Assembly (NCBI RefSeq): GCF_022581195.2
Contig: NC_061455.1
Span: forward strand, 2,600,120 to 2,664,119
From: Helicoverpa zea
Lineage: Eukaryota > Arthropoda > Insecta > Lepidoptera > Noctuidae
DNA length: 64,000 nucleotides
Reading direction: 5' to 3'
Under the pieces are notes generated by a model that was given only the letters and a program-made list of their open reading frames with translations, did no database searches and was not told where the DNA came from. Below are positions 25,401 to 34,942 of this stretch, in pieces. A program made the translations under genes and the position numbers. The first letter of the stretch is position 1; each line of letters begins with the position of its first letter.

Positions 25401-26178
25401 TATGTAACTGTTTGTACTTCAAACAAACTCCCAATAGAGGGATATTGACAGCTCGATAGTTGGGAAATACAAAAATAAAACATTTCAATAACAGAACAAC
25501 TATTAATAAATATTTTATTTATTCAATATCAAAAGTAATCTCCCTGACCTATCATAAAAGGGAACAACAAAAAAAGGTTCACAAGTAAATCAACCCAACA
25601 AAAGTAATAACGTTTCTATTCACGCAGAAAATCTTTCTCAAACACTGCCCGATAATCCGGAAGCGGTCATTTTCTTACATCAAAGACTGACAGATGGAGG
25701 GGGGGAAATGGAAGGAAAGAAAAAAGGCCACAAAACAAAGACGCCACTTAATACCTTTGTGGACGTCACTGCGATGGGTCAAAGTGGACCCCAAAATCGC
25801 AAGTCCCCACAAAGGTAGTACCCACATTTAAAAGGCACTGGTCGAATCAAAAGACCCCTCCCCTTTTAGGCTTATTACACGGTTCGGGGGATTTTCGGCT
25901 ATAAAAAGTGTAAGGTGGGTCCGAATCGAAATGGGGGCTTATGATTCTGTCAGATTTCAATTATTTTTGAAAGTTTACACAGAATATAACGATAAAATTA
26001 AAACATTTTCTATTTCAGCACCAGGTACCTATATTTTCATTAACATGACATTTATTCTATACTATAAAAAAAAAATATATAATTTACTGGAATTTTTTTT
26101 CCATACTCATCAATCACCAACCACGCATTATTTATCTTGCTAATCTATAAAAAATGCTCTTTCCTATACCTCCCTTAC
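22441..26178. other. Intron stretch, mostly featureless
   Basis: Apart from the paired blocks at 23.4-24.0 kb, nothing was recognised. A short GC-rich patch at 24440-24510 contains gcggtttgag then gtgagt, a donor-like site on the + strand without a supported exon. Confidence 0.5.
23377..24018. repeat. Two related GC-rich blocks 550 bp apart
   Basis: 23377-23457 and 23931-24018 both run from a gtca-rich start through cggac…ttaaaaataaatgag(g/c)tgtgaca. The second half is clearly shared; the first half is only loosely similar. This looks like an old local duplication or two copies of one repeat. Confidence 0.55.
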
Positions 26179-26461
26179 CATGGATACTTCAAACGCAAAT
26201 CCATTTCTAAATCCACACGGGCCCCTAAAACACGCCAGGCTCTCATTGCCGGTTCAGTCTCTAATAACGACGGTATGGCAATTACAATGAGTGCTGCTTT
26301 GTCTCCCAGAGTCACGATTGCGTTGTTGCAGACTTTTTCAAGTTGCCGTCTCGTTACGGGACCCTCACCATTGTGAACACCAGACAATGTCCCCAAATAT
26401 TGGGGGATAGGGAGACTTTTTGTGAATATTCGAAGTATTGATTGCAAGGGATTGTTTGGAG
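26179..26461 (-). CDS. Exon-like open frame of unknown protein
   Basis: Read on the minus strand, a 283-nt block starts after a good acceptor (ctatcccattgcag) at 26462 and ends at a consensus donor (CCATG then gtaagg) at 26179. It is open throughout and encodes 93 complete codons, including NGEGPVTRRQLEKVCNNA, LGDKAALIVIAIPSLLET and AMRAWRVLGARVDLEM. Codon use is more balanced than in surrounding AT-rich DNA. The exon would enter in phase 1 and leave in phase 2, so it cannot splice directly to the 49-nt CELF exon (phase 0). I do not recognise the protein. It may be an exon of a nested gene on the same strand, a decayed transposon frame, or chance. An ORF of this length is not rare enough on its own; the flanking splice sites are the main support. 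Confidence 0.33.
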
Positions 26462-28490
26462 CTGCAATGGGATAGTCTGCGAGACAGTGTCCTTATGTGC
26501 GAAAAGATCTGTTTAAACCGAAAAAATGGTGGAGACCACGTTTAGGCAAAGTTTGTATAGGATATATGTCCTCCTGCACGGTGAGCCAACGATGTAAAGA
26601 AAGTGGCGGGCAGTGGATGGATGTGTACTTTTCAAGATGCCTATGTTAAGAGGAACGCAATATTGATATGATTAATCCGAAAAAATATCTATCCCAAATT
26701 CAGTAACGTTCGTCATTTGGACCAAAAGAAATGAAACTGTTACCAGCTTGTTACACGAATAGTAAGTAAAGGCTGTAAAGGTCACATAAATAACCCATTA
26801 CCCGTTTCTTTTGACCGCTTAACTTAGTTATTCAAATAAAAATAAAAATTCAACCACGCACGCAAAAAACAATTTATTTTAATTACGGAATGTAGCATAA
26901 TATCGTTCGTGGCTCAAAAAGAGATATTTAAAAACAATTTGGGTCAATTTGGACAGCGCTTTTAGGCGAACCTATGTTGAAGCTGAACTTTTATAAAAAA
27001 AGTCGTTTTTAATGTAGATGAAGTTTTAATAGTCGGGCTTGCGGCTAGCTAGGCTAACAATGCCGAACACTTGCTTAATCTTGTTACTAGGCCTTTGTTT
27101 TGATATAATTATGAATTATGTTGTTTGATAGTCGTAGTAGAAAATTGTGTCAAAAACGTAATCCCTAACAACTTCTGTCTCAAGGTCAAATAAACGTGAC
27201 GTTTAATCCCTAGTCGAGAGACATTAAAGTGGTATAAATAATATATAACCAAATACTCTTTATCTTAACAGAGACTCCATCACATAAAATTTAGCATGCT
27301 GCCTAACGCTTATTCCTTCTCTAAATTACGAGTAGAAGGGGCGTATCCCTTGCAGTGGGATATAAGAGGCACTCTATAAGTTCTTTCTAATTTACGCCTG
27401 TCAAATTACCCAACACTTTCTCAGCAACATTTTTAAGCAACTAATTACACAAACCAGGTATTCCCATACCCATATCTTATCTGGGAAAACCGCTACGTCC
27501 TACGTCTGGTAAAACCGAAAACTTTTGCAACAGTGATCGAAACTAACTGGCTTTGTAAATTTCTGTTCCAATAAGCGTTCCGTTGAATTCCCTTCGAGTT
27601 TACGATTATCGTTCAAGTTTTCTGTATTTGCTCGGGTTACAAAGCTCTAAGGATTCAGCTGTAGGAAGAGCTAAGCGATTATTATTAGCGTTGAGGGAAG
27701 CAGTAGCGATAGAATTGCGGATTGGCTGCTAAAAAAGTTGTTATAGCTTTGAATTCAATTTTAAAGCGGATAAGAATGGGCAGGTTTTAGAAACCGACAC
27801 AATAAAATTATAACATATTTTTTTTTGTTGGTGTATTAAATCCCTGTGGATTTTTCCAGTACCTATTCCTGAAGAAAATAAAAACCTGGACTTGCATTAA
27901 AAGAATTTTGAAGATTTTTTTTTAGATTATCTCTATTACCTCGAAGCTCGAAGATTTTTGTGTAATTAGTGCAAAAATAAGCAAATTTTCATACATCATA
28001 TGTATAAAACTTTAACGAATCGTAAATTTGCCATCGCATAGCCTCGCTTCACCACTACAACCCCAGCTTCACCACATAAGGTTAAGGTAAGCCCGTGATC
28101 CATGCGAACCTTAAGTATTTTACTACCGCACGTCGGTCGTGAACATATTAAAACGGTCCGTTAGTGGCTTTACCGACTATCAAGTGTAAAGGGATGCTTC
28201 ATAATTTTTAGTGATGTGTAGATAATAGTAGTAGTTGGCGTCTTAATTGGAGGGTAAAGGGAGCAGATTTTGATGAGAATATAATTTGTAATGAGGTTTA
28301 GTTAAAACACATTTATTTTCGGATGTGAATAACTGAAAATTGCAGTATGTGAGTAACGTGCTTAGCTTTTATAGACCTATATTTTTCAATGGATAGGGAT
28401 AGTGGAGGTACCTGTAAGTAATGTTTGCATTGCATTGTACCTAATAGATTATTATCCTAAGATTACTACAGAACTCCAGAATGTACCTAA
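26462..28490. other. Intron stretch without recognised genes
   Basis: A region of higher complexity at 26500-26650 (tcctcctgcacggtgagccaac) may be an old transposon remnant; no family assigned. The rest is AT-rich and featureless up to the retrotransposon target site. Confidence 0.5.
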
Positions 28491-28494
28491 GTTT

Positions 28495-28856
28495 TGTAAG
28501 GTTCAGGTTTGATTTTGATGTCAAAACGTTTTAATTTAATGAAGTTATTGCACTGGCAACCCTGGCGACGGTATTGTTCATTCATTCGTTCTTTAAGTGA
28601 TTTTTGTTGCACTGGCAACACTGATAGCACGGGTGTCAAGATGGCAGATCGGGCACCCACTTTTGTTTCGGGAGCGGTCGACACTGGTCGACCGGAGCTG
28701 TGTTCGGTAAATATACTTGCCTACTGTAATTTTTGTATTTCGTATATCTGTTTTCTTAATACTTAGGAAGTTTGATAAGTTGATAAAATGTTAAAGTGTT
28801 TGTGAATAATAAAGATTTATTGTTGATAAGTTCCCTGGTTTTACTGAGATCTTACA
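28495..28856 (+). repeat. Left LTR (362 bp)
   Basis: It matches 34581-34942 at 361 of 362 positions; the difference is A at 28777 against T at 34863. It starts TGTAAG and ends CTTACA, a 6-bp inverted terminal repeat. An aataaag polyadenylation-like signal lies near 28807. An 85-codon ORF (28509-28766) is present in both LTRs but is not a recognisable protein. Confidence 0.97.
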
Positions 28857-28872
28857 TCTCAGAAGTGGGATC
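28857..28872 (+). other. Primer-binding site candidate (tRNA-Leu-like)
   Basis: The sequence tctcagaagtgggatc directly follows the left LTR. It resembles the complement of the 3' acceptor stem and T-arm of an insect leucine tRNA (…atcccacttctgac), offset from the terminal CCA. The tRNA match is from memory and unverified. Confidence 0.55.
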
Positions 28873-29194
28873 ATGAGCCGTCCATCATAATTATAAGTCC
28901 ATTTTACTTGTTTTAGATTTGTGAAAATGTGACTGGCATATTTTTAGGTTATACCACGTGCTCAAGTTACTTTGAAATATTTTAAACTTATATACAGTAT
29001 ACCCACAAAAAAAAAAAATATATATATATTCTTTACATTATACATTCTATTGGGAATTATGGCCTAGGGGGTTACAAAGGGGGCCCAAAATTTTATCCAT
29101 TTTGCTGTAGGACGCTTGGTTTTCGAGATAACGTGACATTTATGTTTTAATCTGCCGGTTCTAATCATTATCTTTATGTTTCGAGTGCCTCATC

Positions 29195-32100
29195 ATGGAT
29201 GGAGATCACGTAACTCCTTATCGTCACTTGGAGACCCCTCAGCGAGATGGGTCACACCACGGGCGTAGTCAGTTCAGTGAACATCGAAGAAGCCGCAGCC
29301 GCAGTTACAGTCGAGGCCTGCAGCAACGCGAGGAGTCGTTGAAGCGTGAACAGGCGCGGCTTCATCGCCTGGAGCAAGATCTACAGAAGGAGCGCGACAG
29401 GGAACAACGACGACGAACGAGTGGCGCGCGAGGCAGCCGGTTGCCGGACGAGCGCAGCAACAAGCGTCGAGGTTCACCGAGCCCGGATCGTCATACCAAA
29501 AGGTCATGTAGCCCTACTTTCTCTTCTAAAGATTTGGTCAAAATAATTCAGTCAATTAAAGATGTTTTGCCTATTCAACGTTCAGACACAAGTGGTAGAA
29601 GTTTAGATCATAAGAATATTATACCTGAATTTAACCCATCCGAAAAAAACCAACGTATAGACATGTGGCTCAAAAAGGTTAATGAATGTGCAAAGGTTTA
29701 CGGGTGGGATGATAAAACTATAATTCACTTTTCAATGCAAAAACTTACTGGTCTAGCCAAAACTTGGTATGAAAGCCTCAATTCAATATTATTTACGTGG
29801 TCAGAGTGGCAGCTTAAATTAAGGGATGCGTTTCCATGTGAGCAAAATTACGGTCAATTGTTAGAAGAAATGTTGAAGAGAAGAAGTAGGTCAAATGAGT
29901 CTATTGAAATATATTACTATGAAAAATTAGCACTACTAAATCAATGTGAAATTACCGGTAGGCGAGCCGTTGATTGTATCATTCACGGAATCTACGACAG
30001 GACAATTAGGTCGAGTGCCCTAGCGTTACGTTGTGAGAACCCCGATCAGCTTTTAAAATTTTTATTAAGTAATAACAAAGAATTTTGCACACAATCGCAA
30101 TCGTTTAGAGATAGGAACACTGACATGACTAACGATAAACAAAACAGGACAACTTCTAAACCTAACCCCAATCTGTATTGCTACAATTGTAAGGAAAAGG
30201 GACATCCGTACTCTAGGTGTCCCAAACCATTGACTAAATGTGATTACTGTAGTAAAGTGGGACATACTCGTGATAATTGTAGACAAAGAACAAATACAGG
30301 GTCAACGAAGGTCGACCCGGTGGCAAAAACCATGCGCATTTCTAGTTCATGTACGAACAGTAAATTTATAAAACCAGTTCTCGTAAATGGCTTGAGCCTG
30401 GAGGCATTCGTTGACCTTGGCAGTGAAGTCAGCCTAATAAAGCAATCAGACTTTTCGAAACTAGGACTTGATCACGATCAAATTTCAACAACAATGAAAG
30501 GGTTTGGTAACGGCATCGTACAATCTCTAGGCTCTGTTAAACTTACATTAGTTATTGATGGGGTGTCTGCTGTTGTTTCATGTAGAGTCGTAGATGACTA
30601 TTTACTAGAAAAGTCAATGCTTATTGGCCAAACTTATTCTGAACAGCCTCATATAGTAGTGTATAAGGATGCAAATAAGCTACAGTTTATACATGTAAAT
30701 GTTGAATTACCAGACTTGACAGACGATCATGCTGAACAATTAGAAAGAGTGAAGGTAAAAGGTCATAGTCAGATCTATGGTCCTGCAAGCATAAAGGCTG
30801 AGGTAGAGTCGTTATACACGGGTAGCGTAGTGTTAAATACCAAATTTGTCGGGAAACCAAATGAACAGTTTTTAGTATGTGGTGGCGTTTATGAAGTGCG
30901 GCAAGGTTCTCTATACGTAACTGTCATTCCGTGCTCGCCACCAAGCTGGCTGCAAGATAGATTCATTTTTTCTCGAGCTGAGCGTATAAATATTGTAAAT
31001 TTTCTGAAAAATGCCGAAATCTCGGATCAGCAAACCGAATTAGGGGTATCCACGCAGATAGATGAGAGTAAGGTAGTTATTGGTAGTAGTGTATCTAGCG
31101 GAGATAAATCGAAACTTATGGAGCTGTTGCGAAAGTACGAGATGTGCTTTGCTAACAACTTGACAGACTTAGGTTGTACAAATGCTGCCGAAATGAAAAT
31201 AGAATTGAATAGTCAACGTCCTGTTGTTTATAGACCCTACCGTTTATCTCATTATGAACGCGAAAGAGTTAGAACTATCATTGATGAAATGTTACAAGCA
31301 GGAATTATACGGGAATCTGTATCCGACTATGCTAGCCCTATCATTCTTGTGCGCAAAAAGGAGGGTGGCGTGAGATTATGTGTAGATTATAGACTACTTA
31401 ACTCGATTACTGTAAAAGAGAGATACCCCATACCCATAATTGAGGATGAGATAGCCCGGTTGTCTGGACAGGCGTGGTTCATCACGCTGGATCTGATTTC
31501 TGGATACTATCAGGTACCCATTAACGAGAGTAGTAAGCATCTGACTGCTTTTGTCACACCGGACGGTCAATACGAGTTCAATCGTATGCCGTTTGGCCTG
31601 GCAAATGCTCCAGCCGTTTTTCAGCGGATGATGAATCACGTCTTAGGTTCACTTCGATTCAGCAAAGCCACGGTCTATATAGACGACGTACTGATTTACG
31701 GGAAAACCCCAACCGAATGTCTTGAACGATTAGAGGAAGTCCTTGCGTTGTTACAGCGAGCGAATCTAAAACTAAATTTGTCCAAATGTAGATTTTTACA
31801 AGATACAATAAATTACTTAGGTTTTGAAATAAGTTCAAAGGGTATGCGACCGGGTGGCACGAAAATCCAAAGCGTAGTTGATTTCCCCCGTCCAGATAAC
31901 GTTCATGGCGCGAGGCAATTCTTAGGGCTCGTTAGCTACTTTAGAAAATTCATCCAAGGTTTTGCTCAGATTGCCCAGCCAATCACTAAGCTACTCAAAA
32001 AGAACGTGGCTTGGGAATGGACAGATGCTCAAGAGGAAGCATTCAAGGGCCTTAAGGCAAGGCTCGTAGAGCGACCGGTATTAGGCTTATATAGTCATTC

Positions 32101-33571
32101 CGCGGAGACTGAACTCCACACGGACGCTAGCAGATTAGGTATTGGTGGCATTCTACTGCAGCGCGCCCAGGGGAGTGAGAGTTTACATCCGGTAGCGTAC
32201 TATAGTCGTCAGACTACGCCAGAGGAAAGAAACTTTCACTCCTATGAGTTGGAGACCCTGGCTGTGGTCTGCTCCCTAAAAAAGTTCCGAGTATATCTTC
32301 TCGGCAAAGAGTTTAAGATAGTTACCGATTGTAGTGCATTACGTTCCACTTTTGCCAAGCGCGATTTGATTCCCAGGATTGCACGATGGTGGCTAGCACT
32401 GCAAGAGTACGATTGTTCTGTAGAGTATAGGGCCGGCTCAAAAATGAGTCATGTTGATGCTTTGTCGAGGAATCCTGTCGTTGATACCGACTCTCAAGAT
32501 TCCGAACAACATCTCTCTATTATGACCATAACTGACGAAGACTGGCTACTCACGCTGCAACTAGGAGACCCAGAACTATGTAGGATTCGTGATATTCTCG
32601 CGAGTGATTTAGACTCACGTGGATTAGAATACATTAAAGATAATTATGTTCTTAGGGATAATAAGCTCTTTAGATATATGGGGAACGACAAGGAATGTGT
32701 GAGGTGGGTGGTGCCCAAGGGCGCAAGATGGCAGTTGTGCAAAAGAAATCACGACGATATAGGTCATGTCGGTTTCGAGAAAACCTTAGAGAGGATAAAA
32801 AAACAGTATTGGTTCGGAAAAATGAAACGATTCATAAAGAAATATGTAGCATCGTGTATAGAATGTGCGTACGCCAAAAAGTCCACGAACACGCGAGAAG
32901 GATTATTGCATCCTATTGAGAAGGTCGAAAGACCGTTTCATACCTTGCACATCGACCATCTTGGGCCCTTTGTTAAGTCCAAAAGAGGTAACACTCACAT
33001 ACTCACAGTCGTAGATTCGTTCACAAAGTTTTTGTTTATTAAACCAGTCCGAAATACTAATACACTAAACGTGATTAGGGTGTTGCAAGAAATTTTTGAT
33101 ACTTTTAGAGCACCTAATAGACTAATAAGTGTATCTTGTTTCACTTCTCATGCATTTAAGAGGTTCTGTTTTGACCGCGGGGTGAAACACATACTGAATG
33201 CAGTGGCCTGCCCTAGATCCAACGGACAGGTCGAACGCTATAACAGAACTGTTCTGGATTCTTTGACAGCGCAAAATATTAATTCTGACGAAAAGGATTG
33301 GGATAACGCACAAGGTAGGATTCAATGGGGCTTAAACAATACGGTGCAAAAGACGATAGGTAGGTCACCAGCTGAAGTTATGTTCGGTACGGCTATGAAT
33401 AGTGAATTTAACGCTGCTCTGGACGAGATCATAGTAGATACTAGTCAGGACCTTTCTTTACAATCTATTCGTAGTGAAGTTAAAATAGAATTGATAAAAG
33501 ACAAGAGGCGCAGAAACGATATTATGATCAGGGCAGAACACCTGCTCGTAATTACAAAACCGGAGATTTAG
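29195..33571 (+). CDS. Gag-Pol polyprotein of the Ty3/gypsy element (1458 codons, integrase damaged)
   Basis: The first 110 residues are Arg/Ser/Glu-rich and highly charged. A retrotransposon capsid-like domain follows (about residues 140-290). Two CCHC zinc knuckles lie at C329-C332-H337-C342 and C349-C352-H357-C362. The protease active site is at D407 in the form DLGS. Reverse transcriptase has YIDD at 828-831. RNase H has its first Asp at D977. Integrase has an HHCC finger (H1186, H1191, C1221, C1224), then D1254 and E1347. The second catalytic Asp is absent: Val1313 stands at that position, and the spacing to E1347 is 33 residues instead of the family's 35, so two residues appear to be missing. 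The frame ends 12 residues after a frameshift near 33540 and lacks the integrase C-terminal module. Gag and Pol are in one frame with no stop between them. The start ATG is the first in frame after the leader. Confidence 0.93.
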   Translation: MDGDHVTPYRHLETPQRDGSHHGRSQFSEHRRSRSRSYSRGLQQREESLKREQARLHRLEQDLQKERDREQRRRTSGARGSRLPDERSNKRRGSPSPDRHTKRSCSPTFSSKDLVKIIQSIKDVLPIQRSDTSGRSLDHKNIIPEFNPSEKNQRIDMWLKKVNECAKVYGWDDKTIIHFSMQKLTGLAKTWYESLNSILFTWSEWQLKLRDAFPCEQNYGQLLEEMLKRRSRSNESIEIYYYEKLALLNQCEITGRRAVDCIIHGIYDRTIRSSALALRCENPDQLLKFLLSNNKEFCTQSQSFRDRNTDMTNDKQNRTTSKPNPNLYCYNCKEKGHPYSRCPKPLTKCDYCSKVGHTRDNCRQRTNTGSTKVDPVAKTMRISSSCTNSKFIKPVLVNGLSLEAFVDLGSEVSLIKQSDFSKLGLDHDQISTTMKGFGNGIVQSLGSVKLTLVIDGVSAVVSCRVVDDYLLEKSMLIGQTYSEQPHIVVYKDANKLQFIHVNVELPDLTDDHAEQLERVKVKGHSQIYGPASIKAEVESLYTGSVVLNTKFVGKPNEQFLVCGGVYEVRQGSLYVTVIPCSPPSWLQDRFIFSRAERINIVNFLKNAEISDQQTELGVSTQIDESKVVIGSSVSSGDKSKLMELLRKYEMCFANNLTDLGCTNAAEMKIELNSQRPVVYRPYRLSHYERERVRTIIDEMLQAGIIRESVSDYASPIILVRKKEGGVRLCVDYRLLNSITVKERYPIPIIEDEIARLSGQAWFITLDLISGYYQVPINESSKHLTAFVTPDGQYEFNRMPFGLANAPAVFQRMMNHVLGSLRFSKATVYIDDVLIYGKTPTECLERLEEVLALLQRANLKLNLSKCRFLQDTINYLGFEISSKGMRPGGTKIQSVVDFPRPDNVHGARQFLGLVSYFRKFIQGFAQIAQPITKLLKKNVAWEWTDAQEEAFKGLKARLVERPVLGLYSHSAETELHTDASRLGIGGILLQRAQGSESLHPVAYYSRQTTPEERNFHSYELETLAVVCSLKKFRVYLLGKEFKIVTDCSALRSTFAKRDLIPRIARWWLALQEYDCSVEYRAGSKMSHVDALSRNPVVDTDSQDSEQHLSIMTITDEDWLLTLQLGDPELCRIRDILASDLDSRGLEYIKDNYVLRDNKLFRYMGNDKECVRWVVPKGARWQLCKRNHDDIGHVGFEKTLERIKKQYWFGKMKRFIKKYVASCIECAYAKKSTNTREGLLHPIEKVERPFHTLHIDHLGPFVKSKRGNTHILTVVDSFTKFLFIKPVRNTNTLNVIRVLQEIFDTFRAPNRLISVSCFTSHAFKRFCFDRGVKHILNAVACPRSNGQVERYNRTVLDSLTAQNINSDEKDWDNAQGRIQWGLNNTVQKTIGRSPAEVMFGTAMNSEFNAALDEIIVDTSQDLSLQSIRSEVKIELIKDKRRRNDIMIRAEHLLVITKPEI

Positions 33572-33840
33572 TTAAAATAACAAAAGTTGCATTTCAGAAC
33601 AATGGTAAAAGTACGAAACTTATGCCTTCATACGAAGGCCCTTTTAGAGTAGTTAAAGTGATAGGTAATGATAGGTACAGAGTAGCTCCAATCCCAGGAT
33701 TCGAGGGAATGAAAAATAAAAAGAAAACCACTGTTGCGGCAGATAGGATGCGACCATGGATACATGTAGATTCTTTAGAGGTTGACAATGACAATGATAG
33801 GGATATTGGAAACAGTTCTAATGATGAGAGCGATGGCTAA
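33544..33840 (+). pseudogene. Frameshifted integrase C-terminal module (GPF-type)
   Basis: The continuation of integrase lies in the -1 frame relative to the main ORF and has lost its own start. It contains YKTGDLVKI near 33550, then YEGPFRVVKV with the GPY/F signature and an acidic tail ending at TAA 33838-33840. An ATG at 33622 opens 72 codons but is probably not a real start. The break lies between about 33535 and 33548 and is consistent with loss of one base (or gain of two). A programmed -1 frameshift is less likely because integrase is not normally split here. Confidence 0.85.
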
Positions 33841-34580
33841 ACTTACCTTTAGTTTGTTACTAATTTAGGCTGATGCTATAGTTAATATGATGAGTTTATT
33901 TAATTTATAAAATATAGACATATAATTTCACGGTTATATACATATTTTCTTTGTGTTGTTTCAGGTCGAGGACAATAAGTTTTGGCAATCAATTTGGTTT
34001 GCGTCCTGACTTGAAAATGTTTTGATCAATAAGTTTTGACCCAATAAGTTTTGATCCAGTCAAGGACAATAAGTTTTGGCAATCAATTTAGTTTGCGTCC
34101 TGACTTGGAAATGTTTTGATCCATTAAGTTTTGATCCAATAAGTTTTGATCCATTAAGTTTTGATCCAATAAGTTTTGATCCAATAAGTTTTGATCCAAT
34201 AAGTTTTGATTAATAATTTGGTAACTGGGCCAATAAGTTTTGTTTAAAAGCCGATCGAATAAGTTTGGTTTTGAATTGTTTGGATAAGTTTGGATTTAAT
34301 AAGCTGATAAAAATTGTTGTAAATTATTTATATGATTAGTTTATGGAAACTGTAAGTTAATAAAGGAATTTTGTTAATGTGATGATCAACCTGTTTGATA
34401 GTGTTAAATGTTTTGCCTTATATTTTATGTTGTTGATTTACAAATTAATTCAACATTATTTTTTTTTATTTTTTTTCTTCAATTAATAAACATTTTGATT
34501 GTGAGGGTGTCCGATTTTGCCGAGTGTAAGGTTTCACCAAATACGTACATGGGGACATGCACGTCGTCAGGATGGTCGAG
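33841..34580 (+). repeat. Noncoding 3' region of the retrotransposon with tandem repeats
   Basis: No env frame is present. From 34020 to 34210 there is a tandem array of 15-16-bp units around aataagttttgatcc(a/t). It is preceded by a longer duplication: the block at 33962-34026 recurs at 34056-34120, offset by 94 bp, with a few changes. More diverged units continue to about 34300. A purine-rich tract directly before the right LTR is weak (caggatggtcgag). Confidence 0.85.
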
Positions 34581-34942
34581 TGTAAGGTTCAGGTTTGATT
34601 TTGATGTCAAAACGTTTTAATTTAATGAAGTTATTGCACTGGCAACCCTGGCGACGGTATTGTTCATTCATTCGTTCTTTAAGTGATTTTTGTTGCACTG
34701 GCAACACTGATAGCACGGGTGTCAAGATGGCAGATCGGGCACCCACTTTTGTTTCGGGAGCGGTCGACACTGGTCGACCGGAGCTGTGTTCGGTAAATAT
34801 ACTTGCCTACTGTAATTTTTGTATTTCGTATATCTGTTTTCTTAATACTTAGGAAGTTTGATTAGTTGATAAAATGTTAAAGTGTTTGTGAATAATAAAG
34901 ATTTATTGTTGATAAGTTCCCTGGTTTTACTGAGATCTTACA
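34581..34942 (+). repeat. Right LTR (362 bp)
   Basis: It is identical to the left LTR except for T at 34863. It is followed directly by GTTT, the right copy of the 4-bp target duplication. The sequence after it (gtaagtattttg) continues the unoccupied site. Confidence 0.97.

Larger units (their letters stand above)
28495..34942 (+). mobile_element. Ty3/gypsy LTR retrotransposon, full length, 6.45 kb
   Basis: This is a complete LTR element inserted in the CELF intron, antisense to the gene. Two 362-bp LTRs begin TGTAAG and end CTTACA and differ at one base. GTTT is duplicated at 28491-28494 and 34943-34946 as the target site. The order of domains is gag, protease, reverse transcriptase, RNase H, integrase, which is the Ty3/gypsy (Metaviridae) order. 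There is no env-like frame; about 740 bp between the coding region and the right LTR are noncoding. A primer-binding candidate follows the left LTR. The gag-pol frame is open for 1458 codons, but integrase is damaged twice, so this copy should be unable to integrate on its own. The near-identical LTRs indicate a recent insertion. Single-frame gag-pol and the leucine-tRNA-like primer site recall the mdg3/micropia/blastopia side of the family; that placement is tentative. Confidence 0.96.

Noticed and set aside
33962..34300. CRISPR-like array
   Set aside because: The short units are contiguous, degenerate and inside a eukaryotic retrotransposon, with no spacers.
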